A DNA stretch of 64,000 bases from Gemmatimonadota bacterium (GCA_030428885.1 JAUIEJ010000009.1:124001-188000), one strand, 5' to 3'. Shown: positions 51,513 through 61,206, counted from the stretch's first letter. The notes: generated by a model not told the origin, from the letters alone. Made by a program: numbers and translations.

Positions 51513-53726
51513 TCAGAAGCGGAACAGGTACGTCAGCTTCACCACGAGCCCCCGGTCCTCGGTGAACCAGTCCGGCCCGTCCCGGAAGCGGTCCTCCGTG
51601 AACACCACGAAGAGGTCGCTCCCGGGGCGGTGGATGAAGTTGAACCGCACGTTGGTGAGCCACTCGTCGGTGAGCCCGTTGTACTGGAGCAGCGCGTTGG
51701 TGGTCATGCGCGTGGAGAGGGCCCACGTGAGGCGCAACGAGGTGACGTCGGCGGTGAACTCGCCCGACGGCAGCTCCACCGCGTTGCGGTCGAAGCCGGT
51801 GGTGAAGGCGAACGACGGCGTGGGGGCCAGGGTGAGGGAGCCGCCGTAGCGCAGGAGGTCGCCCCCGTAGAGGTCGCCGGCGGCCAGACTCACCGACAGC
51901 GCCCACGGTCGGCGGCCCCCGGTGCTCCCCCGGAGCGACACCTGATCGGTGGAGTAGCGACCGGCGGGCACCGGGAGCGAGTCGGCCAGGGTGAAGGCCC
52001 CGTCGACCTGCTCCGCCCCCCGCTGGACGCTCGCCGTGAAGCTGTCGCCCGTGTCCCAGTTGGGGCCCATGGAAGCGCTCACGCTCCGCCCCTGGAAGCG
52101 GCCGTCCACCGTGGACTCGTACTGCCCGTTCAGGCGGAAGTCGACCTTGCGCACGCCCAGGAATCCGGGCCGGAAGCTCCGCCGCAGATTGAGCTGGGCG
52201 TTGCGGTAGTCCGAGCGCCCGACGAACCCCGACGCCGCGCGGGTCCCCTCCCCGACCTGGAGCACCTCGGCGAATCCCCCCCACAGATCGGCCGTGAAGT
52301 TGAGGGACCCCGAAAAGACGGTGCCTTCACCCCCGGCCCCTTCGGTGAAGGAGCGGGCCACGAACCCGTCGGCGATGACGGTGGGATGAAGCACCACCCG
52401 GGCGTCGACTCCCGCCACGGTGTTGGCCGGGCCGTCGCCCCGCCGGTCCGTGACCATGGCCCCGATGTAGTTCGCCTCGCCCACGTCCCGCTTGATCCGG
52501 GCCACGTTGAACAGCTCCCGGTCCCGGCCGCCGGCCTCGTCGGTGGCCACCGACAGCAGTCCCACGGTCTGGCCGCCGACCCGCCCCGTGAGGCGTCCGC
52601 CCCCGAGAATCGGCACCGCCCCGCCGGAGCCGATCCCGATCCGCCGCGAGAAGAACATGAGGAACGGCGGCGGCCCGAAGAACCCGGCTCGACCGAACTC
52701 GAAGAGGCCGGCGTTTTCCAGGAAGAAGTCCCGTTTCTCGGGAAAGAACAGGTTGAACCGGGTCAGGTTGACCTGCTGGTCGTCCACCTCCACCTGGGCG
52801 AAGTCGGTGTTGACCGTGAGGTCCAGGACCAGCCCCGGCCGGATCTCGCTCTTCAGGTCGACCCCCACGTCGCCGGTGGCGTCGTCCTCCAGGGGGCCGC
52901 CGTCGTCGGGCCGTGTCCACCGCAGGCCCCCCAGGGCGTAGGGCTTCACCTCGACGTTGGCTCGGGGGCGCGGCAGATCCACCAGACCCGTGAGCCGGCC
53001 GGCCCGGCTGATTCTCTCGAAGCCCCCGCCCTCCCGCTCCCAGGAACGCCACAACACCTCTTCGTTCTCCCGCTGGATCACCCGGGCCACGTTGAAGCCC
53101 CACCCCCGGGAGGAGTCCCCGGGATACCGCAGCGTGCGCCAGGGAATGGCGAACTCGGCGCTCCACCCCGTCCCGGTCCGGGTCGCGGCCACGTCCCACA
53201 CGCCCCGCCAGTCGCTGTTGATCTCGTCGCCCTCGTCGGTGAGGAGGGCGTCGAACTGGGCGCCGTTGGGGTTGGTGGCGAAGAGCACGCCGTTGCGTCG
53301 GTCGAGGAACGGGTCGAAGACGATGGCCACGGCGTCGTCGCCCTCGAACGACAGCCCGAAGCCCGATCCGGACATGAGCCGGTCCCGCTGGCGAATCCGG
53401 GCCACCACCCCCTCGGGCCGGCGGTCGAAGGCCACGACGGCCACGTACAGGGCGTCGGGACCGTAGGCGACCCGCACCTCGGTGCGCTCGGTGGCCTCCA
53501 CCCCTTCCAGCGGCTCCCGTTGGCGGAACTGGTCCAGGACGGGGGCGTCGTTCCAGAAGGGCTCCGAGGGGACTCCGTCCAGGCGCACCTCGGCGCCGGC
53601 GGGAATCCGGTAGGCGCCGAGATCGCCCGGGGACGGACGATCCTGGGCTTCCACCGCGGACGGGGCGCTCGCCACGACGAAGGCGAGGATCCACGCTGTG
53701 GCGTCGACACGGGGGCGAGTACGCAT
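51513..53726 (-). CDS. DUF5916 outer-membrane protein with N-terminal CBM9-like domain
   Basis: A 737-residue protein with a signal peptide (A-S-A-P-S-A-V-E-A-Q). The first 220 residues are a CBM9-like sugar-binding sandwich (D-G-V-P-S-E-P-F-W and E-V-R-V-A-Y-G-P-D-A-L-Y-V), followed by the DUF5916 segment with the signature R-F-N-L-F-F-P-E-K-R-D-F-F-L-E-N and a long stretch of alternating beta strands that ends in F-R-F, the outer-membrane barrel signal. Such proteins are common in Gemmatimonadota and Bacteroidota and probably insert in the outer membrane; the ligand is unknown. It is divergent from rsmD with 83 bases between. Confidence 0.88.
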   Translation of the reverse strand: MRTRPRVDATAWILAFVVASAPSAVEAQDRPSPGDLGAYRIPAGAEVRLDGVPSEPFWNDAPVLDQFRQREPLEGVEATERTEVRVAYGPDALYVAVVAFDRRPEGVVARIRQRDRLMSGSGFGLSFEGDDAVAIVFDPFLDRRNGVLFATNPNGAQFDALLTDEGDEINSDWRGVWDVAATRTGTGWSAEFAIPWRTLRYPGDSSRGWGFNVARVIQRENEEVLWRSWEREGGGFERISRAGRLTGLVDLPRPRANVEVKPYALGGLRWTRPDDGGPLEDDATGDVGVDLKSEIRPGLVLDLTVNTDFAQVEVDDQQVNLTRFNLFFPEKRDFFLENAGLFEFGRAGFFGPPPFLMFFSRRIGIGSGGAVPILGGGRLTGRVGGQTVGLLSVATDEAGGRDRELFNVARIKRDVGEANYIGAMVTDRRGDGPANTVAGVDARVVLHPTVIADGFVARSFTEGAGGEGTVFSGSLNFTADLWGGFAEVLQVGEGTRAASGFVGRSDYRNAQLNLRRSFRPGFLGVRKVDFRLNGQYESTVDGRFQGRSVSASMGPNWDTGDSFTASVQRGAEQVDGAFTLADSLPVPAGRYSTDQVSLRGSTGGRRPWALSVSLAAGDLYGGDLLRYGGSLTLAPTPSFAFTTGFDRNAVELPSGEFTADVTSLRLTWALSTRMTTNALLQYNGLTDEWLTNVRFNFIHRPGSDLFVVFTEDRFRDGPDWFTEDRGLVVKLTYLFRF

Positions 53727-53809
53727 TGCGAAATCAGGCCCTGAACCCCCTGGGGCGCAACCGGTCCCACGCCCCTTGTATTCGCCCCGTCCCGGCGCGA
53801 GGCTCTCCC

Positions 53810-54340
53810 ATGCGCATCGTTTCGGGCCGGTGGGCCGGCCGTGATCTCCTCTCCCCGGGCGGACGGGTCCGCCCCACCGCCGAAGGGGTTCGTGCCGCCT
53901 GGCTCGACGCCCTGGGCGACACCGTGGCCGACGCCCGGGTGCTCGACCTCTTCGCCGGCACCGGCGCCCTCGGCCTGGAGGCCCTCTCCCGGGGGGCGGC
54001 CCGGTGCGACTTCGTGGAGAACGGCTCCGGAGCCCTCCACGCCCTCAAGGCCAACGTGGCCCGGTTCCGCCTCAAGGGGCGCACCCGGGTCTTCAGGCGC
54101 GACGCCATGGCGTTTGCCCGGGGGCTGGACGCCGGGGCGTACGACCTCGCCCTGGCCGATCCGCCCTACACGTCGGAGTTGGCCCGGCGCCTCGTGGAGG
54201 AGTGGCTGGAACGGCCCTTCGCCCCCGTGCTGGCCGTGGAGACCGATGCCGAGGCCCGCCTGCCCCGTCCCGGCCGAGGGGTGCGGACGGATCGATTGGT
54301 GGTGGACGGCACGGCGGTGACGATCCTGCGAACGGCCTGA
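53810..54340 (+). CDS. rsmD: 16S rRNA (guanine-N2)-methyltransferase RsmD
   Basis: This 176-residue enzyme methylates G966 (E. coli numbering) of 16S rRNA. It has M-R-I-V-S-G-R-W-A-G-R at the start, the R-P-T-A-E-G-V-R-A-A-W block, the SAM site L-D-L-F-A-G-T-G-A-L-G-L-E and the catalytic D-P-P-Y motif (N-type) in L-A-D-P-P-Y. The ATG at 53810 is the family start; the longer upstream frame overlaps the DUF5916 promoter region. No ribosome-binding site is evident. It lies just before an ATP-grasp gene, with 3 bases between them. Confidence 0.93.
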   Translation: MRIVSGRWAGRDLLSPGGRVRPTAEGVRAAWLDALGDTVADARVLDLFAGTGALGLEALSRGAARCDFVENGSGALHALKANVARFRLKGRTRVFRRDAMAFARGLDAGAYDLALADPPYTSELARRLVEEWLERPFAPVLAVETDAEARLPRPGRGVRTDRLVVDGTAVTILRTA

Positions 54341-54343
54341 ACG

Positions 54344-55216
54344 GTGGCGCCTCCCCCCCGGGTCCGACTCGTCACCGGCGCCGACCTGCCCCACGGCGAC
54401 GACGAGACGCGCTTCCTCGCCGACGCGCTGAGACGCCGGGGGTGGGAGGTCGACGTGGTGGTCTGGTCCGACCCCGGGGTGGACTGGGCGGCGGCGCCCC
54501 TCACCCTCCTCCGGAGCACCTGGGACTATCCGGCCCGTCTCCGGGACTTCCTCGCCTGGACCCGCGCCGCGGCCCCGGCGACGGCCCTCCACAACCCCCC
54601 GGAGCTGGTGGCTCGGAACGTGGACAAACGCTACCTCCTGGAACTGGCGGCCGCGGGGATCGACGTGGTGCCCACCCGGTGGGCGCCGTCGCTGGATGCC
54701 GCCGCGGTGGGCTGGACCCTCCGGGGGGCGCCGTGGGACGACCTCGTGGTGAAGCCCGCCGTGGGGGTGGACGGCGTGGGCGTCACCCGCCTGCCGGCCA
54801 CCGGCCCGCTCCCACCGGTGCCCCCCTCTCCCGAGGGGTGGCTGATCCAGCCCTTCCTGCCCTCGGTGGCCGGGGAGGGCGAGCGCTCGGTGGTGCTCTT
54901 CGACGGGCGGGTGAGCCACGCGGTCTCGAAGCACCCGCCCGAGGGCACGGGAGAGTTCCGGGTCCAGGAGCGGTGGGGCGGCCGCACCGTGCCCGCCCTC
55001 CCGGACCCCACGGCCGACGCCGCGGCAGCCCGGGCCCTGGCCGCCTTCGCCGGGCCCGACGTCCCCCCGCCCCTCTACGCCCGGGTCGATCTGCTCCGCC
55101 ACAACGGGGCCTGGTGCGTGGCCGAGATCGAGGTGGTGGAGCCGTCCCTCTACTTCCTGGGCGACGACACCCGGGTGCGTCCCCTGGACGCCGCCCTCCG
55201 GGCCCGGCTGTCGTGA
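54344..55216 (+). CDS. ATP-grasp-fold protein (RimK/DcsG-like)
   Basis: A 290-residue enzyme. Landmarks: L-L-R-S-T-W-D-Y near residue 57, K-R-Y-L-L-E-L, V-V-K-P-A-V-G-V-D-G-V-G-V, L-I-Q-P-F-L-P and the metal-binding C-terminal V-A-E-I-E-V-V-E-P-S. These fit an ATP-grasp ligase with amino-acid-type substrates (cycloserine enzyme DcsG and related RimK-like proteins). The reaction is not known: it joins two small molecules using ATP. The GTG start follows rsmD by 3 bases, and its stop overlaps the next GTG, giving a three-gene operon. Confidence 0.8.
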   Translation: MAPPPRVRLVTGADLPHGDDETRFLADALRRRGWEVDVVVWSDPGVDWAAAPLTLLRSTWDYPARLRDFLAWTRAAAPATALHNPPELVARNVDKRYLLELAAAGIDVVPTRWAPSLDAAAVGWTLRGAPWDDLVVKPAVGVDGVGVTRLPATGPLPPVPPSPEGWLIQPFLPSVAGEGERSVVLFDGRVSHAVSKHPPEGTGEFRVQERWGGRTVPALPDPTADAAAARALAAFAGPDVPPPLYARVDLLRHNGAWCVAEIEVVEPSLYFLGDDTRVRPLDAALRARLS

Positions 55217-55548
55217 GCGTCCCCTCGGCCCGTCGCCGGACGCTACGCCGCCTTCGGGCGGTGGCCCGGGGTGGAGCCGCCCTGGCCTTCGTGGTCACGG
55301 CGCTGGCCGTGGCCCGCGTCTTCACGGCCGACGCGTCGCCGCTCCCGGCGGCCGCCGCCCTCTACGGCGCCACGGTGGCGTGGGGCCTGGGCGAGATGGC
55401 CCAGCTCCGGGAGCGAACCCTGTTCCGCCCGGGCCACCCCCCGCCTCCCCACTCGGCCTTCGCCTGGTGGGCGGTGCGGGTGGTGATGGTGGTGGCCGTC
55501 TCCACCCTCCCTGCGGTGTTGCTCCTGGGGGGACTCACCCGCCGGTGA
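55213..55548 (+). CDS. Small membrane protein of unknown function
   Basis: A 111-residue protein starting with a GTG that overlaps the ATP-grasp stop. An arginine-rich N-terminus is followed by hydrophobic segments at about 21-37, 43-58 and 86-106, giving two or three membrane spans. No family is recognised. Translational coupling suggests a link with the ATP-grasp protein. Its 3' end overlaps the convergent argG gene by 14 bases. Confidence 0.55.
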   Translation: MSVPSARRRTLRRLRAVARGGAALAFVVTALAVARVFTADASPLPAAAALYGATVAWGLGEMAQLRERTLFRPGHPPPPHSAFAWWAVRVVMVVAVSTLPAVLLLGGLTRR

Positions 55549-56794
55549 CGACCCCACCCCCGTCGTCGCCGGTGCGCCGCAGGATCAGCTTGTGGGCCGT
55601 CAGACGCAGGGCGTTGATGCGGATGAAGCCCCGGGCGTCCTGCTGGTCGTACCCGCCGGCCACGTCCATGGACGAGAGGTCCTGGTCGTAGAGCGACGAC
55701 TCGGAACTGCGTCCCAGGGGCACCACGTTGCCCTTGAAGAGCCGGAGCCGGACCTGCCCGTCGATGAGGCGCTCCGACTGGTCGAACGCGGCCCGGATGA
55801 AGTCCATCTCCGGAGAGAACCAGAACCCGTTGTAGATGATCTCGGCGAATCGGGGCGAAAGCATGTCCCGGAGCCGGAGAACCTCCCGGTCCATGGCCAC
55901 GCCCTCCAGATCCCGCAGGGCATGGTGGAGGATCGTGCCGCCCGGCGTCTCGTACACGCCCCGGGATTTGATCCCCACGAATCGGTTCTCCACCATGTCC
56001 ACCCGTCCGATCCCGTGGAGCCCACCCCGATCGTTGAGGTAGGTGAAGAGCTCCACCGGATCGGTGAGATCCACCCCCGCCGCCTCGTGGACGACGCGCA
56101 CCGGGACGGCGTCCCGGAAGTGAACCACCACCTCGTCGGCCTCGTCCGGGGTGTCCTCCAGCGCCCGGGTAAGCTTGAACATGTCCTTCGGGGGCGACCG
56201 GTCCGGGTCCTCCAAGAGGCCCGCTTCGTACGACCGGTGCATGAGGTTTTCGTCGCTGGAGTACGGCTTCTCCGCGGTGGCTTCCACGGGAATGCCGTGC
56301 TCCCGGGCGAAGGCCAGGAGGTCGGAGCGCCCCTGGAAGCGCTGGAGGAAGTCCGGATCCTTCCACGGGGCGATGACCTTCAGCCCCGGGGCCAGCGCCG
56401 CGAACGCCAACTCGAACCGCACCTGATCGTTGCCCTTTCCCGTAGCGCCGTGCGACACGGCGTCGGCCCCCGTGTCCAGGGCGATCTCCACCTGCCGCTT
56501 GGCGATCACCGGTCGGGCCAGGGAGGTGCCCAGGAGGTAGCGGTTCTCGTAGACCGCGTTGCCCGCGATGGCCGGGAAGATGAAGTCGGTCACGAACTCC
56601 CGCTTGAGGTCTTCCACGAAGACGTCCACGGCGCCGGTGGCGCGGGCCCGACGGGCCACGTCGTCGAAGTCCTCTTGCTGCCCCACGTCGGCCACGTAGG
56701 CCACCACGTCGTAGCCGCTCTGGATGAGGGTCTTGAGAATGCAGGCCGTGTCGAGGCCGCCGCTGTAGGCGAGGACCACCTTCTCTCTGGGCAC
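55535..56794 (-). CDS. argG: Argininosuccinate synthase
   Basis: A 419-residue ArgG that joins citrulline and aspartate with ATP in arginine synthesis. The N-terminal PP-loop [23 protein letters not shown] and [10 protein letters not shown] are hallmarks. GTG at 56794 is preferred because GGAG lies eight bases upstream and the chain then starts where most ArgG proteins do; an ATG at 56848 would add 18 residues but begins in the likely -10 and ARG-box region. No other arginine gene is in the window. It overlaps the convergent small membrane gene by 14 bases. Confidence 0.95.
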   Translation of the reverse strand: MPREKVVLAYSGGLDTACILKTLIQSGYDVVAYVADVGQQEDFDDVARRARATGAVDVFVEDLKREFVTDFIFPAIAGNAVYENRYLLGTSLARPVIAKRQVEIALDTGADAVSHGATGKGNDQVRFELAFAALAPGLKVIAPWKDPDFLQRFQGRSDLLAFAREHGIPVEATAEKPYSSDENLMHRSYEAGLLEDPDRSPPKDMFKLTRALEDTPDEADEVVVHFRDAVPVRVVHEAAGVDLTDPVELFTYLNDRGGLHGIGRVDMVENRFVGIKSRGVYETPGGTILHHALRDLEGVAMDREVLRLRDMLSPRFAEIIYNGFWFSPEMDFIRAAFDQSERLIDGQVRLRLFKGNVVPLGRSSESSLYDQDLSSMDVAGGYDQQDARGFIRINALRLTAHKLILRRTGDDGGGVVTGG

Positions 56795-56833
56795 GCCGGG
56801 GCTCCGTTGGGGGAGAATCGGTTCGAACTTGCT

Positions 56834-56847
56834 TGTATAATCATGCA
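56834..56847. promoter_or_regulatory. ARG-box-like operator and promoter of argG
   Basis: TGTATAATCATGCA matches TGCATAATTATGCA, a typical ArgR/AhrC half-box pair, at 12 of 14 bases. The reverse-strand -10 TATACA lies inside it (56839-56834), with TTGCCG upstream as a possible -35. A start near 56827 leaves a 33-base leader to the GTG. Confidence 0.6.
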
Positions 56848-56916
56848 TGAGCGCGCCGCGGCAAAGGTCGCGGCGACACCTTGCCCGGGGTCCCCCGACA
56901 GCCCATCGTCCCCTCC

Positions 56917-58041
56917 ATGTCGAAGACCCGCCTCCTGCAGATCACCCACGATCTCCACGTGGGTGGGCTTCCCCGGGTCGTCGATACCCTCTGCCGAACC
57001 CTCGACCACGATCGGTTCGACGTCTCGGTGCTCTGCCTGCGCGACGTGGGCCCCCTTGGCATGGCGCTCCGCGAGGACCTTGGAATCCCGGTGCACAAGC
57101 TCCGGGACAACCACGACGTCCCCGACCGCACCGCCTTCCTCAAGGTCGCCCGGTTCCTCCGCAAGAACCGCTTCGACGTCATCCACACCCACAACACCGA
57201 GCCCTTCATCGAGGGGTCCCTGGGAGCGATCCTCGCCGGCGTCCCCACTCTGGTCCACACCGACCACGCCCGGCCGTTTCCCGACAAGCGCCGCTACATG
57301 CTGGCCGAGTGGTTCGTGTCGAAGTTCGCCTGGCGGGTCGTGGGCGTCAGCGACCACACCACGGAGAATCTCCGCCGCTACGAACGGATCTCGCCCCGGA
57401 AGCTGGTGACCGTGGTCAACGGCATCGACGGACATCGGTACGACGCCCCCATCGACGCCGCGGCGGCCCGGGCCGCCCTGGACCTCCCCCGGGGCGCGCC
57501 GGTCCTGGGCTTCGCCTCGCGCCTGGAGGAACAGAAGGGCATGACCTGGCTGCTCCAGGCGCTCCCGGGCATCCTGAAGGTCCACCCCGACCTGAAGCTG
57601 CTGGTGGCGGGCACGGGCGAGTTGGAAGGGCCCCTCGCCGAAGAGGCCCGGAGCCGGGGCGTGGACCACGCGGTGCGGTTCCTGGGCGTGCGCCTCGACA
57701 TCCCGGTCCTCCTCAAGGTGTTCGACCTCCACGTCCTCCCGTCGTTGTGGGAGGGCCTGCCCATGATCATCCTCGAGTCCATGGCGGCGGGGTGCCCCAC
57801 GGTGGCCACGGCGGTGGGCGGGGTCCCCACCGCGTTGGTGGACGGAGAGAACGGACGCCTCGTGCCGCCGGCCGACCCCGGGGCGCTCCAGGCCGCCATC
57901 CTCGAGGCCCTGGCGGACCGGGGCGGACTCCGGCGCATGGGCGAGCGGGCTCGGGCCACCTTCCAGGAGCGGTTCACCGCCCGAGCCATGGCCCGGCGCT
58001 ACGAAGCCCTCTACCTGCGGCGGCCCCTCCCCGCGGACTGA
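56917..58041 (+). CDS. Family 4 glycosyltransferase
   Basis: A 374-residue GT4 enzyme with GT-B fold. The N-terminus [15 protein letters not shown] carries the G-G loop, H-T-H-N-T-E-P-F lies at the acceptor face, the C-terminal donor domain has [12 protein letters not shown], and the late [14 protein letters not shown] is the E-x7-E motif that holds the nucleotide sugar. The start ATG at 56917 is in the standard position; the TTG at 56881 would extend it by 12 residues. It is probably involved in surface polysaccharide or glycolipid formation. It is convergent with the third permease gene. Confidence 0.9.
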   Translation: MSKTRLLQITHDLHVGGLPRVVDTLCRTLDHDRFDVSVLCLRDVGPLGMALREDLGIPVHKLRDNHDVPDRTAFLKVARFLRKNRFDVIHTHNTEPFIEGSLGAILAGVPTLVHTDHARPFPDKRRYMLAEWFVSKFAWRVVGVSDHTTENLRRYERISPRKLVTVVNGIDGHRYDAPIDAAAARAALDLPRGAPVLGFASRLEEQKGMTWLLQALPGILKVHPDLKLLVAGTGELEGPLAEEARSRGVDHAVRFLGVRLDIPVLLKVFDLHVLPSLWEGLPMIILESMAAGCPTVATAVGGVPTALVDGENGRLVPPADPGALQAAILEALADRGGLRRMGERARATFQERFTARAMARRYEALYLRRPLPAD

Positions 58042-58053
58042 CGTCCCGAGAGG

Positions 58054-60753
58054 TCAATCCTCCCGGAGGGCCTCCACGGGGTTCACGTGGCTCGCCCGGA
58101 CCGCGGGCAGCAGGCAGGCCAGGGCCGCCACCACCAGAAAGGCCGCCGCCGCCGCCCCGAAGGTCAGGGGGTCCCCCGCCGGCACCCCCACCAGAAGGCT
58201 CTCCAGCAGCCCGGAGAGAAGGGCGCCGGCCAGGAGTCCCGCCGCCACCCCCGCCACCGCCAATCCCATTCCCTGGCGAAGCACCAGGGCCACGATGCCC
58301 GCCGCGGCGGCGCCGAAGGCGAGGCGAACGCCGATCTCCGCCCGGCGCTGCCGCACCACGTAGGCCAGCACCCCATACAGGCCGAACCCGGCCAGGACCA
58401 GGGCCAGACCTCCGAAGGCGGTGAGCAGGACCAGGGCGAAGCGGGTATCGGCCATGGCGTCGTCCACCACGGCCTGGAACGGCCGGGTGTCGGCCATGGG
58501 AAGGTCCGGATCGATCTCCGAGACCACCCGGCGGGCAGCCGCCGCCACGGCCGTGGGATCGCCTCCCGACGTCCGCACGACCCACGCCGAGGCGAAGCTC
58601 CCCACCAGGCGGTCGGTGAAGAAGATCGTGCCCCGGCCCTCGTCCACCAGGGAGGTGTGCCGCTGGGCTTCCACCACCCCCACTACATCGAACCACGAGG
58701 CGTTTTCGGGATCCACCACCCGGGCGAGGATCCGGCCTCCCACGGCCCCACCCTGGGGAAACGCCTGGTCGGCCAGAGCCCGGTCGATGACCACCACCGC
58801 GGCGCTGTCGGCCTGGTCCGCCGACGAAAAGCCCCGCCCCTCCTCGATGCGCGTTCCCGCCGCCTCGAAGTATCCCGGAAGGACCATGGCGAAGTCGGCC
58901 TGCCGGAACAGCGAGGGGTCGGCCTCGGCGTCGGCGGTGCCCCACCGCCCGTTGAAGGCCGTCTCCCCCAGGGGCAGGGGGAAGACCGCCGCCGCCCGCT
59001 CCACCCCGGGAACGGCCGAGAGCCGCCCTTGAAGATCGTCCAGCAGGCGGGCCCGGGCCGCCGGATCGGGGTAGCGGGCGAAGGGCACGGGCACGGAGAA
59101 GGTGAGCACACCATCGGGCCGATACCCGGGCTCCACGCTCCGGAGTTGGTCGAACGAGCGCATCATGAGGCCCGCCCCCACCAGGAGCACGGTGGACAGG
59201 GCGACCTCGGCCACCACCACGACGCTGCGCAGGCGGCGCGCCGAGTGGCTCTCGGCGGTGCGCCCCCGGTCCTTCAGGGCGGTGGCCAACCGGGCCCGGG
59301 AGTTCCGGAGCGCCGGCACGAGGCCGAAGACCACGCTCGACGCCAGGGCCACAGCCACGGCGAACGCCAGGATGCCCGGATCGAGCCCCACCTCCTCGAT
59401 GCGGGGCAGATGGTCGGGCCGCAGGGAGATCAGGGTCTGGATGCCCACCCACGCCAACGCCGTGCCCGCCGCGGCCCCGCCCAGAGCCAGGATCAGGCTC
59501 TCCAGCGCCATCTGGCGGAAGATCCGGAAGCGGCCTCCGCCCACGGCGGCCCGCACCGCCACCTCCCGTTCCCGCCGGCTCCCCCGCACCAGGAGCAGGT
59601 TGGAGACGTTGGCGCAGGCGATGAGGAGCACCAACCCCACCGCCCCCATGAGGGCGAGAATCACGGGCCGCACCGGCGCCACCAGCTCGTCGTGGAGGGA
59701 GCGCACCGCGAACTCGTACCCGGTGGAGGCCTTGGACGGAAAGCGCCCCCGCAGGGTCTCGGCCAACCGGTCGGCGTCGGCCTGGGCCTGGGACACCGAG
59801 GCCCCGGGGCGAAGCCGGGCCACGACCTGGAGGAACACGTTGTTCCGGGGCGCCGCCCCGTAGTCGAGCTGCATGGCCGTCCACAGCGCCGGCTCGCTCA
59901 CCGAGTTGCTTCCCCGGGGCAGGTGGAGACGAAGTCCCTCGGGAAGCACCCCCACGATCTCCATGGGGCCGCCTCCCACCTCCACGATGCGCCCCACCAC
60001 CGAGGGGTCGCCCCCGAAGCGCTGCTGCCAGAGGGAGTGGGACAGGAGCCCGGCGGCGTTCAGGAAGCCCGGCTGGCCGGGTTGGAGGGTGGGATCGTTC
60101 GGGGCCGCGTCGGCCTCGGTGAATCCCCGCCCCAGGATGGGCCGGACGCCGAGGAGGTCGAGGAAGTTGGCCGTGGTCCCCGCCACCGGAACCTGGACGG
60201 CATCGGCGTCGGCGCTCACCAGGGACTGCTGAAAGGTCACCACGGCCCCCACCTCGGCGAAGGCCGGGCTGGCCTCCCGCACGTCCAGGAAGTCCGGCGG
60301 CGACACGGGAAACCGCTCCACGTTCCGGGTCGTGAGGCGGCCCCAGATGATGGCCAGTTCATCGGGCCGATCGTAGGGGAGGGGCCGGAGCAGGACCCCC
60401 TGGACCACGCTGAAAATGGCGGTGGTGGCCCCGATGCCCAGGGCCAGGATCCCCATGGTCATGACCGCGAAGCCCTTGCTCCGCCGCAACGAACCCAGCG
60501 CCCATCCCGCGTCTTCGAGCCATCCCGCCATGCCGCCTCCTCCCGTTCGAGTACCGAGCCCCAGGGCCCGTGCGTGTTCCGCCGCCGCGGTCTTCGCCAC
60601 GTCGCCGAGGGCGCCCAGGCGGAACCGCACACCCGCGCCCCGACCCGCCCCATCCGCCGCGGCCCGGCCTTCCCGGTAGACCCGCTCCATCTCCTGCCCG
60701 TGACGCGCCCGGAATCGCCGGGGCAGAAGCGCGAGAAACGCCCGGTAGAGCAC
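58054..60753 (-). CDS. MacB/FtsX-type ABC permease with prefix domain (third copy)
   Basis: An 899-residue permease. The N-terminus L-L-P-R-R-F-R-A-R-H-G-Q-E-M-E-R-V-Y is a prefix segment related to that of other PadR-linked permeases, followed by the first helix V-M-T-M-G-I-L-A-L-G-I-G-A-T-T-A-I-F, a MacB-type periplasmic domain and FtsX blocks near 370-500 and 770-885. GTG at 60753 is five bases after the PadR stop and has GGGGG upstream; the protein runs into the PadR frame if a longer start is taken. Export of an unknown substrate or lipid is inferred. No ATPase lies next to it. Confidence 0.86.
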   Translation of the reverse strand: MLYRAFLALLPRRFRARHGQEMERVYREGRAAADGAGRGAGVRFRLGALGDVAKTAAAEHARALGLGTRTGGGGMAGWLEDAGWALGSLRRSKGFAVMTMGILALGIGATTAIFSVVQGVLLRPLPYDRPDELAIIWGRLTTRNVERFPVSPPDFLDVREASPAFAEVGAVVTFQQSLVSADADAVQVPVAGTTANFLDLLGVRPILGRGFTEADAAPNDPTLQPGQPGFLNAAGLLSHSLWQQRFGGDPSVVGRIVEVGGGPMEIVGVLPEGLRLHLPRGSNSVSEPALWTAMQLDYGAAPRNNVFLQVVARLRPGASVSQAQADADRLAETLRGRFPSKASTGYEFAVRSLHDELVAPVRPVILALMGAVGLVLLIACANVSNLLLVRGSRREREVAVRAAVGGGRFRIFRQMALESLILALGGAAAGTALAWVGIQTLISLRPDHLPRIEEVGLDPGILAFAVAVALASSVVFGLVPALRNSRARLATALKDRGRTAESHSARRLRSVVVVAEVALSTVLLVGAGLMMRSFDQLRSVEPGYRPDGVLTFSVPVPFARYPDPAARARLLDDLQGRLSAVPGVERAAAVFPLPLGETAFNGRWGTADAEADPSLFRQADFAMVLPGYFEAAGTRIEEGRGFSSADQADSAAVVVIDRALADQAFPQGGAVGGRILARVVDPENASWFDVVGVVEAQRHTSLVDEGRGTIFFTDRLVGSFASAWVVRTSGGDPTAVAAAARRVVSEIDPDLPMADTRPFQAVVDDAMADTRFALVLLTAFGGLALVLAGFGLYGVLAYVVRQRRAEIGVRLAFGAAAAGIVALVLRQGMGLAVAGVAAGLLAGALLSGLLESLLVGVPAGDPLTFGAAAAAFLVVAALACLLPAVRASHVNPVEALRED

Positions 60754-60758
60754 CCCCC

Positions 60759-61115
60759 CTACGCCTCGCCCAGCAGCGCCCGGGCCCGGGCCACCCCCAC
60801 CTGCTCCTCCAGCCGAGCCGCCTCGGCGCCGGCGACCCGGCGACCGAACGCCGTGAGCCGGTAGTAGCGCCGCCGCTCGTCGGCTCCCTCTCCGTCGGGG
60901 CCGTCCACCTCCGCCAGCAGTCCCTCGTCGGTGAGACGGCCCAGGGCCCGGTACAGGCTTCCGGCGTGGGGCTCGATGCGCCCCCCCGTGCGCTCGGCGA
61001 TGGCCCGGAGAATGGCGTACCCGTGCCGGTCCTCGCCGGCCAGGGCCAGGAGGATCTCGAAGGCCACGGGCGTGAGGGGAAGATGGGCGTCGATATCGAG
61101 AGAACGGGGCACCAC
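60759..61115 (-). CDS. PadR-family regulator of the third permease
   Basis: This 118-residue regulator has L-P-L-T-P-V-A-F-E-I-L-L-A-L-A-G-E-D-R-H-G-Y at the start of the winged helix, H-A-G-S-L-Y-R-A-L-G-R-L (PadR signature) and a wing R-R-R-Y-Y-R-L-T. The initiation codon is read as GTG at 61115, seven bases after GGAGG; another GTG follows directly. Longer starts enter an AT-rich promoter. It sits 5 bases before the permease start, and a small ligand should relieve repression. Confidence 0.87.
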   Translation of the reverse strand: MVPRSLDIDAHLPLTPVAFEILLALAGEDRHGYAILRAIAERTGGRIEPHAGSLYRALGRLTDEGLLAEVDGPDGEGADERRRYYRLTAFGRRVAGAEAARLEEQVGVARARALLGEA

Positions 61116-61148
61116 GGGCACACCTCCGGGAAGAACTATTCGCCTTGA

Positions 61149-61158
61149 GCATATATGC
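61149..61158. promoter_or_regulatory. Palindrome in the AT-rich padR promoter
   Basis: GCATATATGC is a perfect 10-bp palindrome 34 bases upstream of the PadR start, in an AT-rich patch that is the likely -10 region. It is a candidate autorepression site. Confidence 0.5.
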
Positions 61159-61206
61159 CCTGGGCACACACTTCAAGACGGGGTCCGGGCGTCCCCGACG
61201 CGGAAA

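Noticed and set aside
50607-53744. 1045-codon forward frame antisense to iorA and DUF5916
   Set aside because: No recognisable motif; the opposite strand encodes complete known families.
56794-56848. ATG at 56848 as argG start
   Set aside because: It has no ribosome-binding site and lies in the operator/-10 region; the GTG at 56794 has GGAG and begins the family sequence. It remains a possible alternative.
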